Origin: Ignavibacteriales bacterium
GTDB taxonomy: Bacteria; Bacteroidota; Ignavibacteria; Ignavibacteriales; Ignavibacteriaceae
Assembly (NCBI GenBank): GCA_015709675.1
Contig: CP054182.1
Coordinates: forward strand, 1,033,448 to 1,097,447
Direction: 5' to 3'
DNA length: 64,000 nt
In this document: positions 42,942 to 51,326 of the stretch, in pieces
Position numbering within the stretch: the stretch's first letter is position 1
Layout of the letters: the number at the start of each line of letters is the position of its first letter
Notes under the pieces: model-generated
The model's input: only the letters and a program-made list of their open reading frames with translations
Told to the model about the DNA's origin: nothing
Database searches by the model: none
Translations under genes and position numbers: made by a program

Positions 42942-44285
42942 TTATCCGATTTTTCCTCTTAAAATTATTGCTTTGTTGTTTTCCGTGGCCATGCCAATTA
43001 AAATCACCTCATTGGTATTGATTGCTATAGATTTCCAAATAGTTCTTGGAATCTCAGGAAATCCAATTTCGCTTTTGTCTTGCCATCTTACTCCATTAAA
43101 ATAAAGAAAAGATGAAAAATGCCCGGCTATTGCTATCTGATTGTGAGAATTTGCCCTTACCACACTTGAATATGAATTGCTAATTAAAAGTTCTTTCCAG
43201 TTTGCAAGATTATCATTGCTTTGAAAAATTCCCGCTCCAACAGTCAGAGTCTTGAATTTGCCAATCGGAGCTATACTCATTACTTCTTTTGATTCGGGAA
43301 AGGTTAGAACTTTTTCAAACACAGTACCATTCTTTTTTAATATTATACCTCCGATGTTTCTTAAGTAAAATCCACCAGCTATCAATACCCGGCCTTCGCT
43401 ATTACTGTTTATATCGTGTAGGTCAAATTCGGTACCGCTTGGAATAATCTCCCAAGAATATCCGCTATGTTTTGCAATACGACCCCCACCTCCAACTATA
43501 TACACTTCAGTTGAGGATGCTGCCCAAATACCATTTACTAATGCAGGAAAACTAATATTTAGATTTAACGAGTTGATTGCACCATTCTTAAATTGAACAA
43601 AATTTCCGAACCATATTTCATCTTTGTTGATTGCATAGAGTGAATGGATAGGTCGAAATGAAGGACCAGCAGTTGTTTTATAAAACATCTGCTTCCTTTC
43701 CCATTTTAACCCATCCCAATGAACTGCATTATAAGGCTGAATATAATTACCTAATGTGTCATAGGTATAAGTATCATTAAAATATATTTCACCAACAACC
43801 CATATATCATTTTCAGAGATATAAGCAATATCATAAAAAGCACTGGAAGCCAGCCCTTCGCCAAACTCAAAAACCTCCCACGTAAAACTATGATTAGTGG
43901 TATCCATAGTTCTTACTTCTGCGGTATTGCTTATTTTATCATCCTTCCCTTCATGACGGATTATTGCACAGAATGAGTAATTGGTGGAGGGTTCAAGGTC
44001 TTCAAAAACCAAGAGGGTGTCACGGTTGAGGGAAAGCAGCCGGAGGTAATCTTTGCCATCTTTCTGGATAGCCACATCTGCCGGTTGAGAAAGGTTGCTG
44101 AACTTAAGCTCAAGCCATACCTCGGTGCAGGAGGCATCAAGTGCGCTCAGAGTAATATCGGTCTGCCCAAACGGGCTGGCTGGCTCTGAGCAGGAGTAGG
44201 TGGAGAGGGCAATAAGCGAGAGTGCTGCCCAGAAGAGTAGTTTGTAAAGTAAAATACTATATATATTCTTTAAATGATTTTTCAT
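42942..44285 (-). CDS. FN3 plus beta-propeller-like lipoprotein, copy 2
   Basis: 447 residues. A lipoprotein signal ends at STYSC (Cys about 32). An FN3-like domain (about 40-125, ITLSALDASCTEVWLELKFS ... NYSFCAIIRHEGKDD) is followed by a beta-propeller-like region with repeated SENDIWVVGEI, NKDEIWFGNF and SSTEVYIVGGGG segments. It is homologous along its length to the protein at 44564-45892. Annotation pipelines sometimes label this family glucosyltransferase; I see no support for that. It is probably a surface or periplasmic binding protein. The shared flanking DNA shows the two genes arose by tandem duplication. Confidence 0.82.
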   Translation of the reverse strand: MKNHLKNIYSILLYKLLFWAALSLIALSTYSCSEPASPFGQTDITLSALDASCTEVWLELKFSNLSQPADVAIQKDGKDYLRLLSLNRDTLLVFEDLEPSTNYSFCAIIRHEGKDDKISNTAEVRTMDTTNHSFTWEVFEFGEGLASSAFYDIAYISENDIWVVGEIYFNDTYTYDTLGNYIQPYNAVHWDGLKWERKQMFYKTTAGPSFRPIHSLYAINKDEIWFGNFVQFKNGAINSLNLNISFPALVNGIWAASSTEVYIVGGGGRIAKHSGYSWEIIPSGTEFDLHDINSNSEGRVLIAGGFYLRNIGGIILKKNGTVFEKVLTFPESKEVMSIAPIGKFKTLTVGAGIFQSNDNLANWKELLISNSYSSVVRANSHNQIAIAGHFSSFLYFNGVRWQDKSEIGFPEIPRTIWKSIAINTNEVILIGMATENNKAIILRGKIG

Positions 44286-44337
44286 TTCTGGCCAACAAGA
44301 TTAAAAAAGTAATCAACAGTTTCAGGTTCCTAACTAA

Positions 44338-44517
44338 TCACTTATTTGCGACATATCCAAGTATTCTTCCGACTGCATTATGGGTTGCAGAAACCCGGCT
44401 ATCTTCCCCGCATACTACCCCCGGTGTCATTCCGCCTCCGGCAGTTGTTATTTGCTGTGAAAATAATTCCAGTGTTCCGAACAAGACAAAAATTAATGAA
44501 ACAACATAGTGTCTCAT
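44338..44517 (-). pseudogene. Truncated duplicate of the 5' end of the trypsin-like gene
   Basis: 59 codons with the same ATG context and almost the same first 55 residues as the protease gene at 42895 (MRHYVVSLIFVLFGTLELFS ..., then VGRILGYVANK and stop). The upstream flank (ATTCCTCCGTTTATTTTGTT) is also shared. Only the signal peptide and pre-domain are kept; no catalytic residue remains. It might still be translated as a short exported peptide. Confidence 0.85.
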
Positions 44518-44563
44518 AATTCCTCCGTTTATTTTGTTGTTGTATTGTTGTTTAATTCGGATG

Positions 44564-45892
44564 TTATCCGATTTTTCCTCTTAAAATTATTGCTTTGTCA
44601 TTAAAATTTGAAAACCCTACTAATATTAAGCCATCATCGTTAATGGATATTGATTGCCAAACTATTCTTGGCAATTCCGGAATCCCCAGCTCATTTTTGT
44701 CAATCCACCTAACACCATTGAAATAGAAAACAGAAGAAAAATGACCTGCTACGACTATCTGATTGTGTGCCCGGGCTCTTATAATTTCAGTATATGAAGT
44801 TCCTACCTGCAATAATTTCCAGGTAGCCATATTATCCAGACTCTGATATACACCTTCTCCGGCAGTCAGAGTTTTAATCTTACCTACAGGGGCAACACTT
44901 ACTGCCTCAACTGTTGCTGGAAATGTTGTAATTTTTTGAAATTGAGTTCCATTCTTTTGAAGAATTACACTCCCTATGTTTTGAAGCGCGAGTGAGCCAG
45001 ATATCAATACCCGGCCTTCGCTATTACTGTTTATATCGTGTAGGTCAAATTCGGTACCGCTCGGAATAATCTCCCAAGAATATCCGCTATGTTTTGCAAT
45101 ACGACCCCCACCTCCAACTATATACACTTCAGTTGAGGATGCTGCCCAAATACCCAGAACTTCTGTCGGGAAACTGATATTTACATTTATTGATTTAATT
45201 AAGCCATTTTCTAATTTTACCAAGTTACCAAACAATATTAAAGAATCACTAAGTGTAAAGACAGAGTGTATGGGGCTAAAACTAGGCCCAACAGATGTAT
45301 TATAAAATATCTGTTTCCTATTCCATTTATAGCCATCCCAATGAACTGCATTATACGGTTGAATATAATTACCTAATGAATCAAATGTGTTAGTATCATT
45401 GAAGTAGAGTTCACCAACAACCCAGATATCGTTTTCAGAGATATAAGCAATATCATAAAAAGCACTGGAAGCCAACCCCTCTCCAAACTCAAAAACTTCC
45501 CAGGTAAAATTGTGGCTGGTGGTATCCATGGTTCTTACAGGGATGGTATTGCTTATTTTATCATCCTTCCCCTCATGGCGGATAATTGCACGGAATGAGT
45601 AATTGGTGGAGGGTTCCAGGTCTTCAAAAACCAAGAGTGTATCATGGTTGAGTGAGAGTATCCGGTGGTAGTCTTTGCCATCCTTCTGGATTGCCACATC
45701 TGCCGGCTGGGTAAGGTTGCTGAACTTAAGCTCAAGCCATACCTCCGTGCAGGAGGCATCATGTGCAGTCAGGGTAATATCCGTTTGCCCGAAGGGGCTG
45801 GCTGGTTCAGAGCATGAATAGGCGGAGAGGGCAAAAAGCGAGAGTGCTGACCAAGAGAGTAGTTTGTAAAAGTACCTATTTTTAGTAGCCAT
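44564..45892 (-). CDS. FN3 plus beta-propeller-like lipoprotein, copy 1
   Basis: 442 residues, with the same architecture as 42942-44285. The lipobox is in LSAYSC (Cys about 27), with an FN3-like domain and a propeller-like region with SENDIWVVGEL and SSTEVYIVGGGGRIAKHSGY. Long identical stretches (for example around the GGGGRIAKHSGYSWEIIPSG block) alternate with clearly diverged ones, a pattern of duplication followed by divergence or partial gene conversion. No catalytic motif is visible. It is the first gene, in transcription order, of the block lipoprotein / protease fragment / lipoprotein / protease. Confidence 0.82.
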   Translation of the reverse strand: MATKNRYFYKLLSWSALSLFALSAYSCSEPASPFGQTDITLTAHDASCTEVWLELKFSNLTQPADVAIQKDGKDYHRILSLNHDTLLVFEDLEPSTNYSFRAIIRHEGKDDKISNTIPVRTMDTTSHNFTWEVFEFGEGLASSAFYDIAYISENDIWVVGELYFNDTNTFDSLGNYIQPYNAVHWDGYKWNRKQIFYNTSVGPSFSPIHSVFTLSDSLILFGNLVKLENGLIKSINVNISFPTEVLGIWAASSTEVYIVGGGGRIAKHSGYSWEIIPSGTEFDLHDINSNSEGRVLISGSLALQNIGSVILQKNGTQFQKITTFPATVEAVSVAPVGKIKTLTAGEGVYQSLDNMATWKLLQVGTSYTEIIRARAHNQIVVAGHFSSVFYFNGVRWIDKNELGIPELPRIVWQSISINDDGLILVGFSNFNDKAIILRGKIG

Positions 45893-46352
45893 TCGTTCAC
45901 TCCAGTCGATTGGAATAAGAAAATAGTAAATACGAACGGGACAGTTTAGATCAATATTATTGACTTAAACTGTATCAAAAAACAAAAACAACAGAAATCA
46001 ATCTAAAAAGCAGGATTGTAATCGGAGAAAGTTTTTCCCTGAAGAACCCAGAATTTACTTCCCAAATGTTCTCTCACCTGGGGAGTTAATTAATTTCTTT
46101 TAGAACTCAGGTAAAAATAGCAAAAAAAAAAGATTAAAAAGCAAGAGAAAAATGAATTTTTTTCGAAAAACATTCATTTGCACCAAAATGTTTGGAATTT
46201 GTGTTAAAACAAAGATTTATCATGTGATGAGGATAAAAAAATCATGAACTATGGTACGCTGCTGCAGGGTGCACAGTCAGCCGCGGCGGATAGCGCGGAG
46301 TGAATATATATACGTCAGGCAATTTTCAACTTTTAACTTTTAATTCTTAACT
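45893..46352. other. Intergenic stretch with an AT-rich hairpin
   Basis: 460 bases without a gene. AATGAATTTTTTTCGAAAAA followed by CATTCATT (46151-46178) is a near-perfect inverted repeat. The stretch probably carries the promoter of the lipoprotein/protease block on the left and the terminator region of the PLP enzyme on the right. No clear -35/-10 pair stands out. Confidence 0.45.
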
Positions 46353-47576
46353 TTAAATTAACCCGACCTCTTCCAGCCCTTTCTTTATTCTGCTGAAACT
46401 TAATTCGATATTATTGTCAAGACCGATGGAGAATCTGACCAGTCCGTCACTTAAGCCCATTGCATCGCGTTCTTCTGGGGGAATTTCTGATGAAGTGCTG
46501 TGTCCGGGTGAACTGAACAATGTTTTGAAATAACCAAGTGATACTGCAAGGTAGCCAACTTTGTTATTCTGCATGGCTACCATAAGCTCATCTGCTTTTT
46601 CAGGAGTGCCGCAATCAAGAGCAAGCATTCCGCCAAAACCATACTTTTTGTTCATGATTGCAGTCATAAGATTATAATGCTTGTAAGATTTGAGTCCGGG
46701 ATAAAACACTTTAAGCCCGAGATTTTCTAACTGCTGAGCGATATATAAAGCATTTGCTGAATGCTGTGTTACGCGCAGATGCAATGAATGAAGATTTTTC
46801 AGAATTGATGCAGCGCGGTAACTGTCTAACACCGGCCCGAGCAGCATTGATGCACCAGAGTTGATATTGGTTAGTGCTTCCACATTTTCGTGAGAGGTGC
46901 AGATGCAGCCGGCAACGCAGTCGCTTGTTCCGTTTATGAATTTGGTGAGGGAGTGAACGATGATATCAGCACCATGCACGGCGGGGGAGATCATCAGCGG
47001 GCTGAAGGTATTGTCAACAATCAGTTTAAGGTTGTGAGAATGAGCGAGCTTGCTGAGTTTAGGCAGATTTACAACTTCAAGCAGCGGATTGCTCACCGAC
47101 TCGCAGTATATAATCTTTGTGTTTGCATTTATAGCAGACTTCACTGCATCCAGATCAGTCATGTTTACGAATCTGACGGTGATACCAAGTTTTGGCAGAA
47201 AGTTTTTAAAGAGCGCGTAGGTGCCGCCGTATATAGTCCGGCTTGCAACAACTTCATCACCCGATGAGCAGAACTGTAATATACTGCAGCTTATTGCCGC
47301 CATACCGGAGGAGGTAACAATTGCGCTTTCAGTACTTTCCATACCTGCCAGTGCCTGTGAGAGATAGCGGTTGATCGGGTTCCAGTGGCGTGAGTAGAGG
47401 AAGCATCCTTCAATCTCATGCTCAAAAAGTTCTTCCATCTTTTCTGCCGAGAGAAATGTGTAGGTGGAGGAGTCGGTAATGGAAGGATTAACATCGCCGA
47501 ACTCGCCAAAGACCAGGAAATCCTGAATCGGTTGTGCGGGGTCAAACTGACCATGAATTTTTTTTGTGTCACTCAT
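46353..47576 (-). CDS. Cys/Met metabolism PLP-dependent enzyme (trans-sulfuration / methionine gamma-lyase-like)
   Basis: 407 residues from ATG 47576 (a TTG at 47591 adds five). It is a fold-type I PLP enzyme: the PLP-binding Lys212 is in IIVHSLTKFINGTSDC, with Asp188 in LIVDNTFSPL and the SSGMAAIS loop, and SVSNPLLEV is typical of the family. It could be methionine gamma-lyase, cystathionine synthase/lyase or O-acetylhomoserine sulfhydrylase; sequence alone does not decide. The start overlaps the end of the Lrp-type regulator gene by eight bases, so the two form an operon and the regulator probably controls it in response to an amino acid. The 3' end has a truncated copy 7.2 kb away. Confidence 0.88.
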   Translation of the reverse strand: MSDTKKIHGQFDPAQPIQDFLVFGEFGDVNPSITDSSTYTFLSAEKMEELFEHEIEGCFLYSRHWNPINRYLSQALAGMESTESAIVTSSGMAAISCSILQFCSSGDEVVASRTIYGGTYALFKNFLPKLGITVRFVNMTDLDAVKSAINANTKIIYCESVSNPLLEVVNLPKLSKLAHSHNLKLIVDNTFSPLMISPAVHGADIIVHSLTKFINGTSDCVAGCICTSHENVEALTNINSGASMLLGPVLDSYRAASILKNLHSLHLRVTQHSANALYIAQQLENLGLKVFYPGLKSYKHYNLMTAIMNKKYGFGGMLALDCGTPEKADELMVAMQNNKVGYLAVSLGYFKTLFSSPGHSTSSEIPPEERDAMGLSDGLVRFSIGLDNNIELSFSRIKKGLEEVGLI

Positions 47577-48045
47577 TGTCGTCTCTTTCAATTGTAAGTT
47601 TTGTTTCGTGTTTAAATACCGAGAGGCAGAAATTTGTTTTTACTTTGCTTACTCCTTTGAGCATGGAAAGTTTTTCCAGAACAAACCGCTCATACTCCTT
47701 AATGCTCCGGACGGTCACCTTAAGCAGAAAATCATCTTCCCCGCTGATATGGTAACACTCCAGCACTTCATCAAGATTGTCGATACTCCGACGGAACTCA
47801 TCCACAGAGTTCATCTGATGCACCGCCAGGGAAACCTGCACAAAGGCAGTGATATTCTGCCCCACTTTTTCAGCATCAATAAGAGCGATATATTTTTTGA
47901 TGATGCCGCTGCTCTCAAGCCGCCGGACGCGTTCGAGCATGGTGGGGGGTGAGATGCCGACTTCTTTTGACAGGTTGAGATTGGTGATGTGGGCATCGGT
48001 TTGCAGGATGTTGAGGATTTTGATGTCGGTCTGATCGAGTTTCAT
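47569..48045 (-). CDS. Lrp/AsnC-family transcriptional regulator
   Basis: 158 residues from ATG 48045; a longer frame to 48129 adds residues not typical of the family. N-terminal HTH: LDQTDIKILNILQTDAHITN, LSKEVGISPPTMLERVRRLE. C-terminal RAM/AsnC ligand domain: GQNITAFVQVSLAVHQMNSV, VLECYHISGEDDFLLKVTVR. Lrp-type proteins form octamers, bind amino acids and regulate amino acid metabolism. It is coupled to the PLP enzyme gene by an eight-base overlap, so methionine, homocysteine or a related amino acid is a reasonable effector (inference). Confidence 0.93.
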   Translation of the reverse strand: MKLDQTDIKILNILQTDAHITNLNLSKEVGISPPTMLERVRRLESSGIIKKYIALIDAEKVGQNITAFVQVSLAVHQMNSVDEFRRSIDNLDEVLECYHISGEDDFLLKVTVRSIKEYERFVLEKLSMLKGVSKVKTNFCLSVFKHETKLTIERDDNE

Positions 48046-48159
48046 GTATGTCTGAACATTATTTGCCGAATGGAAAGTTATGCTAAATAAAATTAGCTTT
48101 ACCTGATAAAATACAGAATGAATGACCAATTTACAATTTTTAAAAAGGGTTTGGCTTTC

Positions 48160-48267
48160 TTACAGAAAGATGACAATCTGTCTTCAGCGTGGAAATCCCC
48201 CGCAGATTACGCAGATGACCGCAGATAAAAGGATCGTTCGTACAGACAGACGACAATCTGTCTTCAG
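48160..48267. repeat. Two CAGACAGAT-type hairpins
   Basis: 48160-48187 (ACAGAAAGATGACAATCTGT) and 48239-48267 (ACAGACAGACGACAATCTGT) belong to the same family as the hairpins at 33924-33948 and 34049-34074. GCAGATTACGCAGAT-like sequence lies between them. The stretch 48046-48592 has no gene. Confidence 0.6.
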
Positions 48268-48280
48268 CAGCGGAGTTTTT

Positions 48281-48328
48281 TTAACGCAAAGGAAGCGAAG
48301 TTAAGCGCGAAGTAACGCAGAGTTAAAT
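48281..48328. repeat. 48-bp repeat, partner of 39081-39128
   Basis: TTAACGCAAAGGAAGCGAAG followed by TTAAGCGCGAAGTAACGCAG and AGTTAAAT; one base shorter than the left copy, with a few changes. Confidence 0.65.
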
Positions 48329-48556
48329 CCAGGCAATGGGACGCGGAAGCAATGTACAATGAACGATGTACAGGTTTTGACCACGTGAAGGGTTCGGCTG
48401 AGTCATGGCACGCAGATTTTACGGATGCTTCGCAACGCGGATATTCATGGATCGAAAAAATAATTAGTAATAGGGGAGGGAGCCGGAAAACTCTGCGGAA
48501 CTTTGCTTTTCTGAAGTGATTAATTACATCACCTATACGGCAACCCTCATCCCCAG

Positions 48557-48582
48557 CCCTTCTCCCTGAAAAGGGAGAAGGG
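48557..48582. terminator. Hairpin past the nosY stop
   Basis: CCCTTCTCCCTGAAAAGGGAGAAGGG: a ten-base perfect stem 11 bases beyond the end of nosY. There is no T-run. The flanking ACCCTCATCCCCAGCCCTTC is a widespread genomic repeat, so it may be a mobile hairpin used as a terminator. Confidence 0.5.
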
Positions 48583-48592
48583 AGCCGGAAGA

Positions 48593-49378
48593 TTAAAAGT
48601 CGCGGCGGTTAAAGACTCTCATTCCGCCAAGGAACGGCACTGTGAACCAAACCAATAATAAAAAAAATGCCGCACCCATGCCAAGCGTGCCTGAGAAAAC
48701 TGATTTATACAGAGCACCGGTGTAGCCCATCAAAGCACTGTGGTCAATATGCAGGAGCAGAATTACGCGCGCCAGGTCAAGCGGGTTAAGTGCTGAGAAG
48801 ATGAGCACGGGGATTTCAATCGGGTACTCATAAAAGTAAACGGTTATGAATAAAATTATTCCATCATACATTACCGCAAAAAAGAGCCAGATAAAAATTA
48901 CAAAGGTGAGTGCGCGCACTTTATCCTGTGAAACCGCGCCGGCAAAAAACGCTATATTGGAAAACACCGCTGTAACAAGCACAGAAGTAAAAATAATAAG
49001 CAGTGTAAGGGGAATCATGCTTACCGTACCAAAAATGAGTGAGGGAAGCCCCAGTCCGATCAGCAATGAGACTGAAAGAATAAGTGAAACCGCTGTATTC
49101 ATTGCTATATATACACTCCGCCGCTCAACGGGCTGAGTAATCATAAAAAGGATAAAATCGGATGAGTTGTAATAGACCAGAGTTCCGAAAATAAGACTCA
49201 CCAGCGGTATGACGGCGGTAACCACATGAATAAGACTGATGCTCACTTTTGTTGCGTCATTGGTGAAGTAAAAAAGCCCTGCCCATAAGAGCATAAAGAA
49301 AAGAGTATAGAGTATCAGAATCCGCGAACGGAAAAGATCACGCGCGGTATATTTTAAGATTTTGACGGTTTGATTCAT
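48593..49378 (-). CDS. nosY: NosY-type ABC transporter permease
   Basis: 261 residues with six membrane helices (ILILYTLFFMLLWAGLFYF, VTAVIPLVSLIFGTLVYYNS, SVSLLIGLGLPSLIFGTVSM, LLIIFTSVLVTAVFSNIAFF and two more). Gene order (after nosF) and length fit NosY, the permease of the NosDFY complex needed to assemble the CuZ sulfide-containing cluster of N2O reductase. It overlaps nosF by 41 bases. Confidence 0.85.
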   Translation of the reverse strand: MNQTVKILKYTARDLFRSRILILYTLFFMLLWAGLFYFTNDATKVSISLIHVVTAVIPLVSLIFGTLVYYNSSDFILFMITQPVERRSVYIAMNTAVSLILSVSLLIGLGLPSLIFGTVSMIPLTLLIIFTSVLVTAVFSNIAFFAGAVSQDKVRALTFVIFIWLFFAVMYDGIILFITVYFYEYPIEIPVLIFSALNPLDLARVILLLHIDHSALMGYTGALYKSVFSGTLGMGAAFFLLLVWFTVPFLGGMRVFNRRDF

Positions 49379-50081
49379 AGTGATTTTTTAATACATGAGA
49401 TAAAGCTGATTCGAGTGTGGCGGTGCCGTGGTGCTCCATAAGTTGAACCGGCGAGCCGCTGAAGTGTATGCGTCCTTCAAGGATATATATAAGCTGTCCG
49501 GCTATTTCCTCAATTTCGTGCATGTTGTGTGAGGAAAGCAGTACCGTGCATCCGTTTTCCTTCATGCGCAGCAGCTCTTCTTTAACCACAACTGATGTTG
49601 CCGGATCGAGATACGAAAGAGGTTCATCCAGAATGAGTACAGACGGATGAAAGAGCATGCCGAGCAGAAGACCCGCCTTCTGCTTTGTACCTCCTGAAAG
49701 GGAAGATGATTTCTTTTGAGTCTGGCCTTCAAGGTGAAGGAGAGAAACAAGCTCTTCATAACGGGAGTAAGCTGCGCTGCGGAGCTCCATCAGCATGGAA
49801 ACCATATCCTCAACTGAGAGATTTGGCGGTAATGCCGACTGCTGAGGCACATATCCGGTCTCCTTTTTATACAGAGAAGACCTGGAGATGTCATGCCCGT
49901 TGATGGCTATCTCCCCTGATTCATAACGGAGAAGCCCCAACAGGCACTTCATCAGAGTTGTTTTACCGCTGCCGTTCGGACCTGCAATGGCAGTAATGGT
50001 TCCGGGTTCTATCCGGGCAGATATATCTTTTAGAATATGATTTTTGGCAAAGGATTTATTAAGATGAGATATGCTAATCAT
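49338..50081 (-). CDS. nosF: NosF-type ABC transporter ATPase
   Basis: 247 residues. Walker A GPNGSGKTTLMK (about 34-45), Q-loop YVPQQSALPP, signature LSGGTKQKAGLLLG, Walker B VLILDEPLSYLDP and H-loop LLSSHNMHEIEE are all intact. With NosD and NosY it forms the maturation transporter for N2O reductase. The ATG overlaps the nosD stop by four bases. Confidence 0.9.
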   Translation of the reverse strand: MISISHLNKSFAKNHILKDISARIEPGTITAIAGPNGSGKTTLMKCLLGLLRYESGEIAINGHDISRSSLYKKETGYVPQQSALPPNLSVEDMVSMLMELRSAAYSRYEELVSLLHLEGQTQKKSSSLSGGTKQKAGLLLGMLFHPSVLILDEPLSYLDPATSVVVKEELLRMKENGCTVLLSSHNMHEIEEIAGQLIYILEGRIHFSGSPVQLMEHHGTATLESALSHVLKNHYESNRQNLKIYRA

Positions 50082-51325
50082 AATGCTCTCCTCATAAGAG
50101 GTTCAGTATCGGTTAAATCAGACGGAGTGAACGCGGGGAAGATTTTTTCCGTCATGTCAATAATCCCCATAAAAAAGCTCCGCATCAGTATGATTGATGA
50201 AGGATATTTGGCCGTGATTACTGAAGAAAGCCGCACCGGTGAGTGGGGCACATCTCCGACGCCGTCTTTATTCAGATCATAACCGGAATAGGTATCCCAG
50301 TAGTTGCGTTTATATTCGTTATAATTCTGGCGGCTGTTTGAAGCAACATCAAAACTGTTATTCAAAAAACTGTTGCTGAGAAACGAATTGGACTCAGAGT
50401 TTGCCATGATTTTTATCGCTGTACCGTTGCCTTGTAATATATTACCGGTGAAGTGAATTCTGGAAGAGGCCTCTATATACACGGCTATGGTGTTTCTGAG
50501 GAACTGATTGTCAGCAATGATGCTCTGGCGGATATCTTTAAGGAGAAGACCGTACGATGTAGTCCCGTTATTCTCGGAAAAAGAGTTTTTAGTCATTTCA
50601 ATGTTGGTTGAATACATCACGGCAACTCCGGCGCCGTTTTTGTTAAAAGTATTTGCTGTGTAACGGCAGGAGTCTGAAAACATAAAATGAAGTCCGTATC
50701 GCAGATTACCGAAACTTTTGTTTCTTTTAATTCTGGTTTCTTTGGTGAATTCCAGATAGATTCCGTCGCGGTGGTTTGAGACAGTATTGCCCTCTACGGT
50801 AATGTTCCGGCAGTTCCATAGATGAATTCCGTTTCCCGAACTTGATTCTTTTTTGCCCGATCCGGTCAGTGTATTGTTTGTTACAACCGAGCCGGATGAG
50901 TTTGAGAAATATATCGCAAAAAAATTATTTTCGAAGGTGCAGCCGCTTATGGTTACCTGATTGCTGAGTTCTACCTTTATCGCGGCATAATCTTTCATAA
51001 AACTGGTTTGTGTTCCTCTGAAGGTGAGATTCTTGATGGTCACACGGTCATGCTGAACCGAGAGGATATCTCCGGGAGCATCTGCCAGCAGCACGGCCCT
51101 TCCTCTTCCGATCAGGGTAATCTCTTTATCAATCCGAAGCCCGGTAACAGGATAGATGCCCTCGTTAATATATACAGTATCTCCTCTGCCTGCCCGTTGT
51201 ACCGAAGCAGCGAGGTCTGCTCCGGCATAGAGCGTGTGTGTGTTAGCTGCCGGGATGGCCTGGAGGATGAGCAGGCAGAAAAGAATTATGAAGATACTGT
51301 ATTCTGTAACTAAAAACTGTTTCAT
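50078..51325 (-). CDS. nosD: NosD, periplasmic copper-site maturation protein
   Basis: 415 residues. A signal peptide (about 1-30) is followed by a right-handed parallel beta-helix with many NN/GN-turn repeats (VTISGCTFENNFFAIYFSNS, ITVEGNTVSNHRDGIYLEFT, YTANTFNKNGAGVAVMYSTN), the NosD/CASH pattern. NosD delivers sulfur or copper components to N2O reductase together with NosFY. The C-terminal YKRNYWDTYSGYDLNKDGVG segment is typical. It starts two bases after the nosL-like gene. Confidence 0.9.
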   Translation of the reverse strand: MKQFLVTEYSIFIILFCLLILQAIPAANTHTLYAGADLAASVQRAGRGDTVYINEGIYPVTGLRIDKEITLIGRGRAVLLADAPGDILSVQHDRVTIKNLTFRGTQTSFMKDYAAIKVELSNQVTISGCTFENNFFAIYFSNSSGSVVTNNTLTGSGKKESSSGNGIHLWNCRNITVEGNTVSNHRDGIYLEFTKETRIKRNKSFGNLRYGLHFMFSDSCRYTANTFNKNGAGVAVMYSTNIEMTKNSFSENNGTTSYGLLLKDIRQSIIADNQFLRNTIAVYIEASSRIHFTGNILQGNGTAIKIMANSESNSFLSNSFLNNSFDVASNSRQNYNEYKRNYWDTYSGYDLNKDGVGDVPHSPVRLSSVITAKYPSSIILMRSFFMGIIDMTEKIFPAFTPSDLTDTEPLMRRAL

Positions 51326-51326
51326 A

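Noticed and set aside
42942-45892. Glucosyltransferase annotation of the two lipoproteins
   Set aside because: No glycosyltransferase motif is present; the sequence shows FN3-like and propeller-like regions only.
46353-48045. SAM or methionine riboswitch upstream of the PLP enzyme
   Set aside because: No riboswitch consensus was recognised; control through the co-encoded Lrp protein explains the layout.
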